Of a DNA stretch of 64,000 nucleotides, positions 29,036 to 35,833 are shown piece after piece (position 1 is the stretch's first letter; each line of letters opens with the position of its first letter). Location: contig JAXGMQ010000001.1 of the NCBI GenBank assembly GCA_040768585.1, positions 1,116,001 through 1,180,000 on the forward strand. The letters are read 5' to 3'. This stretch comes from JAXGMQ01 sp040768585 (GTDB lineage: Bacteria > Caldisericota > Caldisericia > JAAYUI01). Made by a program: the position numbers and the translations under genes. The notes beneath the pieces were generated by a model. It was not told where the DNA came from. It saw nothing but the letters and a program-made list of their open reading frames with translations, and made no database searches.

Positions 29036-29071
29036 TAAAGGAACGCATACTCGAAGAGGTGTAGGTAGACA

Positions 29072-30157
29072 ATGAGCAAAAAGAGATACAATCCGCCAAC
29101 AGTAGAAGGTTCACACGATGGTGATAGGGTGAGGAGTGCGCCGATAATAGGAGGCGCCCTGCCATACAAGTCGATGTTCTTCGTTGCCTGTTTTGTTATT
29201 GTGGTACTCGTTGTACTGATGTTTATCCCGATAGGTAGTGGTGGAAGCATTAGTAAGTCGGGTGATGACTCGGAGATTCACAACCTACTTGGGCGGTCGT
29301 ATGTTGAGCTTGGTAGGAAAGAGGTTGCTCAGGATTTTGAAGAACCAGGCTATGAGCTTGAGTATTGGTTCTGGACGGATAGAAATGGAGCCTGGGGCTA
29401 TTGCACAGAGGTGGAAGTTGGTGGTGGATATCCATCAGTTCTTATGGTGCTTGACTCCAACATTAAGATAGTGAGTCTCATTGAGACATCTGACTTCCAG
29501 GTAGTCGGCACAAAACGTCAAGCTGAGTTTGAGGAAGCGCTCGATAACTATAGGGGCAGAACCCTCATGGAGTTCACCTATCTTGAGACCTCTATCCCAA
29601 GCGGGGACACTGCTGAGTTCCGTGGATTGCTTCGAGATGCTGTTGCTCAGGCAATGAAGGTCATCTATATCCAGACAAATGGTATGGACATGTTCAACTC
29701 AAATTTCCCCCAGGGAATCAAGTTTGCGAAGGTTGGCACAGAGCTTGAAAACTGGTCAACAGCGACTGCTGATGGTGCGACAATAACAAGTGCTGACTAC
29801 AGGGGTAGAAAATACGCATTCCTTGCGACTTCCTCTTGTGGTTCATGCATCAACACGGTGATTGGTGTATCTCAGAGACTTCAAAATGAGGGTAGATTGT
29901 CTCCAGAGCAGATAATCGTCATCTTCACATCAGCGGATGATAAGGCGGATAATCTTAAAAAGAGGCTCTCTGGCGAGGTTCTTGTCTACGACCGAGGTCA
30001 GACTGGTTTCTCCAAACAGATATCCCTTACCGAGTCAACTCCCTGTATGATGCTTGTGAACTCAGACGGCATCGTGGCAGCCAAGGCGGGTTCTAGGAGC
30101 CTGGACGACACGAGCTCCCAGGACAAGATTCTGGAAAACTTCTTCGGAATGCCATAG
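29072..30157 (+). CDS. Membrane-anchored thioredoxin-fold protein with an FMN-binding-like N-terminal region
   Basis: Protein of 361 aa with one membrane segment (about 30-52: SMFFVACFVIVVLVVLMFIP). Residues about 75-200 (YPSVLMVLDSNIKIVSL..., FRGLLRDAVAQAMKVI) resemble FMN_bind-type domains, though the diagnostic serine/threonine motif is not clear. The C-terminal 130 residues are a TlpA/thioredoxin-like domain with CGSC at 256-259 and a cis-Pro-type STPCMML. It would act outside the membrane as a disulfide reductase, isomerase or oxidase. It is the last gene of the 26032 operon and is followed by a terminator. A role in disulfides of the Cys-rich giant proteins is inference. Confidence 0.75.
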   Translation: MSKKRYNPPTVEGSHDGDRVRSAPIIGGALPYKSMFFVACFVIVVLVVLMFIPIGSGGSISKSGDDSEIHNLLGRSYVELGRKEVAQDFEEPGYELEYWFWTDRNGAWGYCTEVEVGGGYPSVLMVLDSNIKIVSLIETSDFQVVGTKRQAEFEEALDNYRGRTLMEFTYLETSIPSGDTAEFRGLLRDAVAQAMKVIYIQTNGMDMFNSNFPQGIKFAKVGTELENWSTATADGATITSADYRGRKYAFLATSSCGSCINTVIGVSQRLQNEGRLSPEQIIVIFTSADDKADNLKKRLSGEVLVYDRGQTGFSKQISLTESTPCMMLVNSDGIVAAKAGSRSLDDTSSQDKILENFFGMP

Positions 30158-30161
30158 AAAC

Positions 30162-30238
30162 AGAATCTCATCGTAGTGTATGAGATTCTCTTTGAAAAAT
30201 ATAAACCCGTAGCAGGAAGGTCTGTTGCGGGTTTTTTT
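30162..30238 (+). terminator. Hairpin plus Rho-independent terminator of the 26032 operon
   Basis: A perfect 10-bp hairpin (AGAATCTCAT/ATGAGATTCT, 30162-30189) is followed by a second 11-bp stem with two wobble pairs (AACCCGTAGCA/TGTTGCGGGTT, 30204-30232) and a T run. The second is the terminator; the first may protect the 3' end. Confidence 0.85.
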
Positions 30239-30496
30239 AATTTTGAAGCTAACTATAAATAGAAGGATAATTTCCCGGCGCATATCCTAAGCGATAAAGG
30301 AAGTCTAGATTATCACAATCTCGTGATTTGCGTTGCCATTCGCCTATTTTAGGATTTTGTGTTTTGTGTCCATTTGCTTATGTTCAAGATTCATCTTTCA
30401 TTTATCAGCCTCTGGGGTACGTCATTAGTTTTTATGAATTGACTGTGAATTCTTTTATTGGGGAGACTTTATCTAGTTCAAACTCAGCATAGAGAT
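30239..30496. other. Intergenic, no recognisable feature
   Basis: AT-rich spacer downstream of the operon terminator. I see no open frame or RNA gene. The DNA between the repeat element at 30497-30556 and the next terminator (30557-30742) is likewise empty. Confidence 0.5.
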
Positions 30497-30556
30497 AATC
30501 CCTCATCCCCACCCTCTCTCCCCTACCATAATGGAGAGTGGGAGTCGAGGGGGATT
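30497..30556. repeat. REP-like imperfect inverted repeat
   Basis: AATCCC...GGGGGATT encloses alternating CCCTC/CCCCAC/CTCTC on the left and GAGAG/GTGGGA/GAGGG on the right, forming a long imperfect hairpin. The composition strongly contrasts with the AT-rich surroundings. It resembles the C-rich/G-rich REP-type palindromes found scattered in many bacterial genomes. Only one copy is in the window. Confidence 0.55.
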
Positions 30557-30742
30557 TTATTTTGCTGAAATCTCTTAAAACCACCTGCTCATCTTGCCAA
30601 TAATGGCTTATGCAAATTTTTATGAATCTGTGCGAGTGTTGGTTTTGGAAACTGACATTTACTTACATTTGAAGAAGAAATTATTTTGTCAGCTAGATCA
30701 AAACCAGTAAAAAGAAGTAGTTGTCTGTGCTCTTTACCAAAT

Positions 30743-30779
30743 AAAAAACCTCCCCCTGTGGCTTTGGGGGAGGTTTTTT
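30743..30779. terminator. Bidirectional terminator
   Basis: A perfect 14-bp stem (AAAAAACCTCCCCC/GGGGGAGGTTTTTT) with a 9-nt loop, A-rich on one side and T-rich on the other. It serves the minus-strand gene ending at 30845 and any read-through from the left. Confidence 0.88.
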
Positions 30780-30844
30780 AAAAACAAAGGAGAGACTTTT
30801 AATTTCGACGTCTTTACTTACTTACCTTAGTTCCGTCAAAATCA

Positions 30845-31876
30845 TTACACATCGGTTTTTGAAATAGTTCCACTTTTTGCATCAAGAATTTTTTTATAGA
30901 TGATAAATCCAAACCATACGAGAAGACCGAGAACCAACGAGAGTGGAATGAGAAGAAGGATGAAACCGATGAGCCAAACAAGACCATCCTGGATGTCATT
31001 CCAGAGCCTTGTCATGCCACGTGTGAATCTTGATGGGGTTGGATTATCAACGACCTTCGCGTCTGGTTGTGAAAATGTGACATTGATTGTTGACTCTGAT
31101 GTGACAGCTTCCAAATACTTCATTCTGCCTTCGATTGTCTCAATTTCTTCTTGAACGCTTTGAATCTGGTAGTAGATGTTGATTGAATCATCAACATCCT
31201 TTGCCTTTGCGTAGAACTTGTTTAACTGCTCGACAAGGTCACGCTTGGCTTTGAGTCTGCTCTGCATGTCGATGTACTCTTCGGTGACATTCTTCTCGGA
31301 TGACTGAGTGTTTGCCTCTGGGTCGAGTGCTTCAATCATCTCAACCGCTTTTTGAAAAGAACTGGATGGGACATTAAAGGTACAGGTGATGTAGATGTAG
31401 TCCTCTGAGGAGCTCTTATTGTAGTGAGTCTGTCTTCCTCCGAGCATCTCAATCTGCTGCTGTGTTTTCGTGTAGCTTTCGTATGGATTCTCAACCTTCA
31501 CAGAGATTGTGGCATCCTTTTTTAACATCTGGATGTATGTTGCAGCGTTGACTGTCCTTATGTCACCAAGACCCATTGGGGCCTCGATATCTCTGGCAAA
31601 CTCAGCACTATTAGTCATCATTGGCGCTTCAGCCTTGTAATATGAGCTTGACACCTTCTGCTCATTAAACACAACGCTGTTGTCATCAACCGTGCCAGCA
31701 TATCCACCATCGTAATCAGGACTGCTGCCCGTTGCATACTCATCCTCTTCGATGTAACCAGTATCATAGTCGTAACTGTAATCTTCATAGCCGCCCATCC
31801 CGAATGCAAACAAACCCAGTGTTATAGCGACAAGAACGACAATCACCCCAGCAATGACAATACCCCGTTTATTCAT
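30845..31876 (-). CDS. DUF4349-like membrane protein
   Basis: Protein of 343 aa with the DUF4349 layout. It has an N-terminal membrane anchor (about 5-27), a low-complexity acidic Tyr/Asp/Gly stretch (about 29-65), and a globular part with IRTVNAATYIQMLKKDATIS and GGRQTHYNKSS. A coiled coil around ERMKYLEAV-type heptads (about 200-260) leads to a C-terminal membrane hairpin (about 290-330: LVWLIGFILLLIPLSLVLGL). The function of the family is unknown; it is often found as an envelope lipoprotein or membrane protein. ATG 31876 has AAGGAAGGTG upstream. It is divergent from the lipoprotein pair. Confidence 0.78.
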   Translation of the reverse strand: MNKRGIVIAGVIVVLVAITLGLFAFGMGGYEDYSYDYDTGYIEEDEYATGSSPDYDGGYAGTVDDNSVVFNEQKVSSSYYKAEAPMMTNSAEFARDIEAPMGLGDIRTVNAATYIQMLKKDATISVKVENPYESYTKTQQQIEMLGGRQTHYNKSSSEDYIYITCTFNVPSSSFQKAVEMIEALDPEANTQSSEKNVTEEYIDMQSRLKAKRDLVEQLNKFYAKAKDVDDSINIYYQIQSVQEEIETIEGRMKYLEAVTSESTINVTFSQPDAKVVDNPTPSRFTRGMTRLWNDIQDGLVWLIGFILLLIPLSLVLGLLVWFGFIIYKKILDAKSGTISKTDV

Positions 31877-32047
31877 CTTTATTCACCTTCCTTTTTGGTG
31901 TTTAACTCACATACACAAAAGGCGTGAAAAATGTTCCATTGAGATGATAAAGACAAAAGAAAAGCCCATAAAAGCAATAAAGACAAAGGAATTGCAACAA
32001 GAACCTCAAGGTTGGCGATGTGAAGACTGACATAAAACTTACACATC

Positions 32048-32076
32048 TTGCAAGAGGGGTTCAATCTCTTTAATCT
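32048..32076 (+). promoter_or_regulatory. Promoter giving a leaderless mRNA for the lipoprotein pair
   Basis: TTGCAA (32048-32053), 17 nt, TAATCT (32071-32076). The ATG at 32084 is the eighth base after the -10 box, so little or no leader is possible. Confidence 0.6.
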
Positions 32077-32083
32077 CACGGAC

Positions 32084-32743
32084 ATGAGAAAACTGATAAC
32101 GGTGTCTCTTCTAGCTGCATTTTTTATGATGGCTTGCTCAGGTGGGGCAGACGACTCGAAGATGGTGGAGTATACTTTCCCCTCAAGCTCCAAGCTTATA
32201 GGGGTCTCAGTCTCAGAGTCGAAAACAGAGCTTGTGGTGGAAAAGGGTGACAGCCAGTATACCATTGCTTTAAACGGCGATGCCGAGGTTATCTTTGACC
32301 AAAAGGTTTTGACCACAAAGTCACTTCAAACCGGGCAAACTCTCTACATCGAGGGTGAATACAAAGATGGAAAGAATTTCGCCAGTATCGTGGTCATCAG
32401 CGAGTGGCCTGGTATGGCAAAAAGCACTGATGTGGAAAAGCCACTCATCAAGACTGATATTGCCGATGTCCCAAAACAAATATCAAAATACTTGAGCGAA
32501 ATCCATCATGAGATGGGGATTGAAGCTGATGCAAAGTGGGAAGTTCAGAAGCCAATTGAGGCGGCACCTGGCAGGAACGCCAAGCTATACAGACATAAAA
32601 ACTACCTCATGCAGGTAACCTGGTATGAGGAGGATTTTCCAAGGTACAATGTCGTGATAACAGCAGGTCTTGTGCAGCAGGCTCAATGGAGTGGAAAGCT
32701 CATGGAGACAGGAGAGGTTCAGGAGATTAGATATGCTAAGTAA
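32084..32743 (+). CDS. Putative lipoprotein, first of a tandem paralogous pair
   Basis: Protein of 219 aa with a lipoprotein signal (MRKLITVSLLAAFFMMAC, lipid Cys18). The mature part begins with an OB-like beta barrel (LVVEKGDSQYTIALNGDAE, then GQTLYIEGEYKDGKNFAS), similar to DUF5666-type domains. It ends in a region shared with the next gene: a helix with ISKYL, then an alpha/beta part ending VVITAG...WSGKLMETGEVQEI. ATG 32084 is chosen over the in-frame ATG at 32048 because the latter destroys the signal and overlaps the promoter. It overlaps the next gene by 11 nt. Function unknown. Confidence 0.7.
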   Translation: MRKLITVSLLAAFFMMACSGGADDSKMVEYTFPSSSKLIGVSVSESKTELVVEKGDSQYTIALNGDAEVIFDQKVLTTKSLQTGQTLYIEGEYKDGKNFASIVVISEWPGMAKSTDVEKPLIKTDIADVPKQISKYLSEIHHEMGIEADAKWEVQKPIEAAPGRNAKLYRHKNYLMQVTWYEEDFPRYNVVITAGLVQQAQWSGKLMETGEVQEIRYAK

Positions 32744-33443
32744 TAGAGTAAACCAACTTATACTGATATGCCTTGCGGCGTCTTTTGTTTTGTTTGCCGG
32801 TTGTGGTGGGTCATCGGACCAACCTGACGAGGTGGTCGATAATACCCAGAATACTCAAGTTGAGAGTTCTGTTTACACGGGTGGGTTGCCGGTAGTTGGC
32901 ATTGTCAATGAAATGGACGTGACTGGTAAAAAATTCCTTTTGATTGCGCCACCTGTTGATGAGGGTATGCCGGACCAAAAGGTGAGAGTATCACTTTCCG
33001 AGTCGGTAAAAATTACCGACAAAGAGGGCAAAGAGCTGCAGATTTCTGACTTTGCAAACTATGATACTGTCTCTGTTGATGGAGAGGTAACAGAAACCGA
33101 GTTGGTTTGTGACAGCCTTATACAGACAAGGAAAACAGAGAAGCTTCCCTGGAGTGCGACAAATCCAAATATGAAGAGCGTCAAGGATATTCCAGCTCTC
33201 ATCAAAGAGTACCTGGGAAACAAGCTTCCTGCGAACTTCCCCACATTGGATTGGAAACTGTACAATCCAGTCAAGCATGAAACAATCGAGCGTGGCATGA
33301 TAATCGAGCTGGAGAAGGATTCCTGGAATATCTATCTTGTCTCAAACCCGGCAACACCGGAAAAGTACGCAATCACACTCGCTGGTGATAATGATTTTAC
33401 GTGGTATGGCAAACTAACCCAGGAGTTTGAGGTGACAGACTAA
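32733..33443 (+). CDS. Putative lipoprotein, second of a tandem paralogous pair
   Basis: Protein of 236 aa with a clear lipobox (LFAGC, lipid Cys24). A beta-rich OB-like domain (GIVNEMDVTGKKFLLIAPP, VRVSLSESVKITD, YDTVSVDGEV) precedes a C-terminal domain paralogous to that of the upstream gene (IPALIKEYLGNKLP, YAITLAGDNDFTWYGKLTQEFEV). ATG 32733 follows AGGAG at about 8 nt and lies inside the end of the preceding gene, so the two are translationally coupled. Adjacent paralogs suggest a local duplication. Function unknown. Confidence 0.75.
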   Translation: MLSNRVNQLILICLAASFVLFAGCGGSSDQPDEVVDNTQNTQVESSVYTGGLPVVGIVNEMDVTGKKFLLIAPPVDEGMPDQKVRVSLSESVKITDKEGKELQISDFANYDTVSVDGEVTETELVCDSLIQTRKTEKLPWSATNPNMKSVKDIPALIKEYLGNKLPANFPTLDWKLYNPVKHETIERGMIIELEKDSWNIYLVSNPATPEKYAITLAGDNDFTWYGKLTQEFEVTD

Positions 33444-33487
33444 AGGAGCTTACAGCCAACTGGTTGGCTCTCATTCAGTCAAACTAA

Positions 33488-33523
33488 AAAACCCTAAATC
33501 CTGTAGACAGGATTTAGGGTTTT
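33488..33523. terminator. Bidirectional terminator between convergent genes
   Basis: A perfect 17-bp inverted repeat (AAAACCCTAAATCCTGT and its complement) with a 2-nt centre, lying between the lipoprotein stop and the minus-strand membrane gene stop. Confidence 0.9.
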
Positions 33524-33541
33524 GTTATGCTTACAGTATTC

Positions 33542-34657
33542 CTACAGTCTTATGTCCCTGTTGTCAACCGGCACTCTGATCGCAAGGATAACAACTGTCA
33601 CACCAATTGCAGCAAGGAAACCGACCCACACATATGGGAAGAACTTATCAAGGATTGTGACGCAGTAGACCGAAGATAAAAACAACCAGAATAGCCCGAA
33701 TGATTTATCGACACCAAAGGCGCCCCAAAGGAGCAGGAGCGGGATTGACCAAAGCAGACCCGCGGCGATATACGAGGCGAGTGAGAGGAGCGGATATGCA
33801 TCAACTGGCAGGTAAACCAGTCCAAGGTATGATGCGCCTCCCACAACGATGATTGCAGGGAGTGTTGCAAGCAGGGCGAAGGCGGCGTCATAGAAACTAT
33901 TCTTCCAAAGCATCACAAAACCCAGGAGTGACAGGAGGGCATAGATCGCAAGATAGATGAGAGGGGGGATGAGGGGGAAGTGAGGATTATCAAACATCAG
34001 ACCAAGGGTGGATGACACTGCCGTATAATCCATTCTGTCTGGGTAGGCGACAATCTGTGCGTCATCGAAGCTCCAGGATGCCATCGGGCCATCAATCGTT
34101 TCGCTCTCTGGTAGAAATTCAAGGAACTCAAAACCATCTAGGCTTCCTGCGATGTTTTGGACACTCTGATTCTTCCAAATCCTGAAATACCTAGAGAGGT
34201 TGCTCCAGTCGGTGCTTACCCAGCTCTCAGGATTTTTGGCAAAAACACCATTTCTTGACGCTACGAAAAAATTGTTGTCAGTTGGGAAGATGATTCCTCC
34301 CTCGAAAGCACCGTCTTTGACACCGACGGCAAGAATCTTTGGAGTGGATAGTTTGGTGTCATCCTCACTAAGATAAACGCAAAAGCCAAAGTAAGATTTT
34401 GGGACACCTGTGGAGTTTGAGACTTCCTGGAGTGGGGCTGTAAGTGACTCATCAATCTCAAAGCTAAGTTTCCCCTTTAGGCTTGTGAATCCGAGTTTTG
34501 GTTTCTCGAACTGTGTGACATACATTGATATCTCTGTTGATTGGAGCGCACGGTTCTCATAGATTGATATGCCGCAATAGACGGTTGGGACAAGCAAAAT
34601 TGCAGTTAGAAGAATCGCCCAAACCAGATAAAAGTTTGTTTTTGCAGAATTTTTCAT
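33542..34657 (-). CDS. Multi-pass membrane protein of unknown function
   Basis: Unrecognised protein of 371 aa. One membrane segment lies near the N-terminus (about 8-30: FYLVWAILLTAILLVPTVY). A soluble extracytoplasmic domain of about 190 residues follows, then five closely spaced membrane helices to the C-terminus (PLIPPLIYLAIYALLSLLGF onward). No catalytic motif is evident. I take ATG 34657, preceded by GGAGG, rather than the in-frame ATG 34729, which adds a Gln/Lys-rich tail without a ribosome site. It is convergent with the lipoprotein pair. Confidence 0.7.
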   Translation of the reverse strand: MKNSAKTNFYLVWAILLTAILLVPTVYCGISIYENRALQSTEISMYVTQFEKPKLGFTSLKGKLSFEIDESLTAPLQEVSNSTGVPKSYFGFCVYLSEDDTKLSTPKILAVGVKDGAFEGGIIFPTDNNFFVASRNGVFAKNPESWVSTDWSNLSRYFRIWKNQSVQNIAGSLDGFEFLEFLPESETIDGPMASWSFDDAQIVAYPDRMDYTAVSSTLGLMFDNPHFPLIPPLIYLAIYALLSLLGFVMLWKNSFYDAAFALLATLPAIIVVGGASYLGLVYLPVDAYPLLSLASYIAAGLLWSIPLLLLWGAFGVDKSFGLFWLFLSSVYCVTILDKFFPYVWVGFLAAIGVTVVILAIRVPVDNRDIRL

Positions 34658-34730
34658 CTTGCCTCCGAAGCCTTCATTGTAGCTTTGTTTATGTTTTTGT
34701 GCAATATTTTGCGTCTTTCCAAACAACAAA

Positions 34731-34758
34731 TTGACATCATGCCTTTAGAGTGTAAAAT
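34731..34758 (+). promoter_or_regulatory. Promoter of tRNA-Leu
   Basis: TTGACA (34731-34736), 16 nt, TAAAAT (34753-34758), ending 22 nt before the tRNA. Confidence 0.75.
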
Positions 34759-34780
34759 CATCAAGACCTTTCAAACGAGT

Positions 34781-34867
34781 GCCGAAGTGGCGGAATGGTA
34801 GACGCGGTGGATTCAAAATCCATTGGACTAATACTCCGTGAGGGTTCGAGTCCCTCCTTCGGTACCA
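34781..34867 (+). tRNA. tRNA-Leu (anticodon CAA)
   Basis: Complete 87-nt class II tRNA. The acceptor stem GCCGAAG/CTTCGGT has a G-T first pair, and CCA is encoded. The anticodon stem GTGGA/TCCAT closes the loop TTCAAAA with anticodon CAA. A long variable arm typical of Leu precedes the T arm GAGGG-TTCGAGT-CCCTC. No second copy of the tRNA 3' end is seen downstream in the window. Confidence 0.95.
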
Positions 34868-34911
34868 GTTTCCTCTAATAATACTGAGTATTTCTAATGA
34901 TTTATATAAAA

Positions 34912-34940
34912 TTGCTCATTCATGGATTTCTTACTATAAT
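34912..34940 (+). promoter_or_regulatory. Promoter of the nuclease-like gene
   Basis: TTGCTC (34912-34917), 17 nt, TATAAT (34935-34940). Predicted start about 34947, giving a 50-nt leader. Confidence 0.65.
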
Positions 34941-34998
34941 AGCTATTAACTTGTGATGAAGGTACGAATCTGTCATCAGTAAGAAAAGATGGGAGAAT

Positions 34999-35649
34999 AT
35001 GCCAGGACAAATCCCAATGGGAGTGATTGTCGATAAGGTGATTGAGGGGATTGGTAAAGCTCAAAGAGATTATATGTCTTGGTCAAATGGATACTGGCTT
35101 TCAAATGCCCCCGAGTACATGATAACAACGAGTGTTGCAAGAAGCATCTCAACTATTTCAAAAACTAGTAAGTGTTGGGTTATTTTGGAAAACAATGTGA
35201 AAGAAACCATGTGTGATGCTTCTGCAGGGAGTAGAGGTTGTTATCATTCAAATCTAAGAGCTGATGGGAAATTTGATATTGTTGCGTGTTGGGCGGACGA
35301 AACTCCAAGAGCAGTGATCGAACTGAAACACAATGTATGGTCAAAACGACGTCCATTGCGTGACATATCTAGACTAAAAGAGGTTCTTAGAAGAAACAGC
35401 GGAGATTCGAGAGTTCAGTTTTGCGTTCTGGGATTCTATATTCAATGCTGTGATAAAAACAGAGATTTTGCGATAAAGAAACTTAATAAGAGAATCAACA
35501 GAATTACTGATGCTGCTATAGAAGAAGTTGGTGAGGAATTTGAGGTTACTCAATATGATGGAGGTTTCGTAACGAAGAATGATGATGACGAATGGGTATG
35601 GGAAGCTGTCGCTCTGGTAATTCGTAGAAAAAGTACTGAGTCATCCTGA
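34999..35649 (+). CDS. Orphan PD-(D/E)XK nuclease-like protein beside tRNA-Leu
   Basis: Protein of 216 aa with no recognised close family. GKFDIVACW (Asp93) followed by AVIELKHN (Glu108, Lys110) matches the D-X14-E-X-K active-site pattern of the PD-(D/E)XK nuclease fold. The context fits too: a strand with Asp, then a strand with E-L-K, then a helix with basic residues (KRRPLRDISRLKEVL). It could be a restriction-like, transposon-associated or defence nuclease. It stands alone between a tRNA and an unrelated gene, and its codons are AT-richer than its neighbours, suggesting acquisition at the tRNA site (inference). ATG 34999 has a weak GGGAG only 3 nt upstream. Confidence 0.55.
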   Translation: MPGQIPMGVIVDKVIEGIGKAQRDYMSWSNGYWLSNAPEYMITTSVARSISTISKTSKCWVILENNVKETMCDASAGSRGCYHSNLRADGKFDIVACWADETPRAVIELKHNVWSKRRPLRDISRLKEVLRRNSGDSRVQFCVLGFYIQCCDKNRDFAIKKLNKRINRITDAAIEEVGEEFEVTQYDGGFVTKNDDDEWVWEAVALVIRRKSTESS

Positions 35650-35796
35650 TTAGTATTCTATCGTAGTATCAGGGATTAATGTGGAATTGATTTGTAAAAG
35701 TGCCAGCTAATCGAAATTATCCAGATTTCCAATAGAACTGTACACACCAGTGAAGCCTCATGAATAAAGGATATTTACACTATTTTGTATAGTCAG

Positions 35797-35825
35797 TTGC
35801 CAATCCCCCCATCTCTATGTAGAAT
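35797..35825 (+). promoter_or_regulatory. Promoter giving a leaderless or near-leaderless mRNA for the 35834 gene
   Basis: TTGCCA (35797-35802), 17 nt, TAGAAT (35820-35825). The GTG start codon at 35834 lies 8 nt beyond the -10 box and has no Shine-Dalgarno. Confidence 0.6.
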
Positions 35826-35833
35826 TAATCCCC

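Noticed and set aside
34868..35830. Genomic island with an attachment-site duplication of the tRNA 3' end
   Set aside because: No repeat of the tRNA 3' end occurs downstream and no integrase is present in the window.
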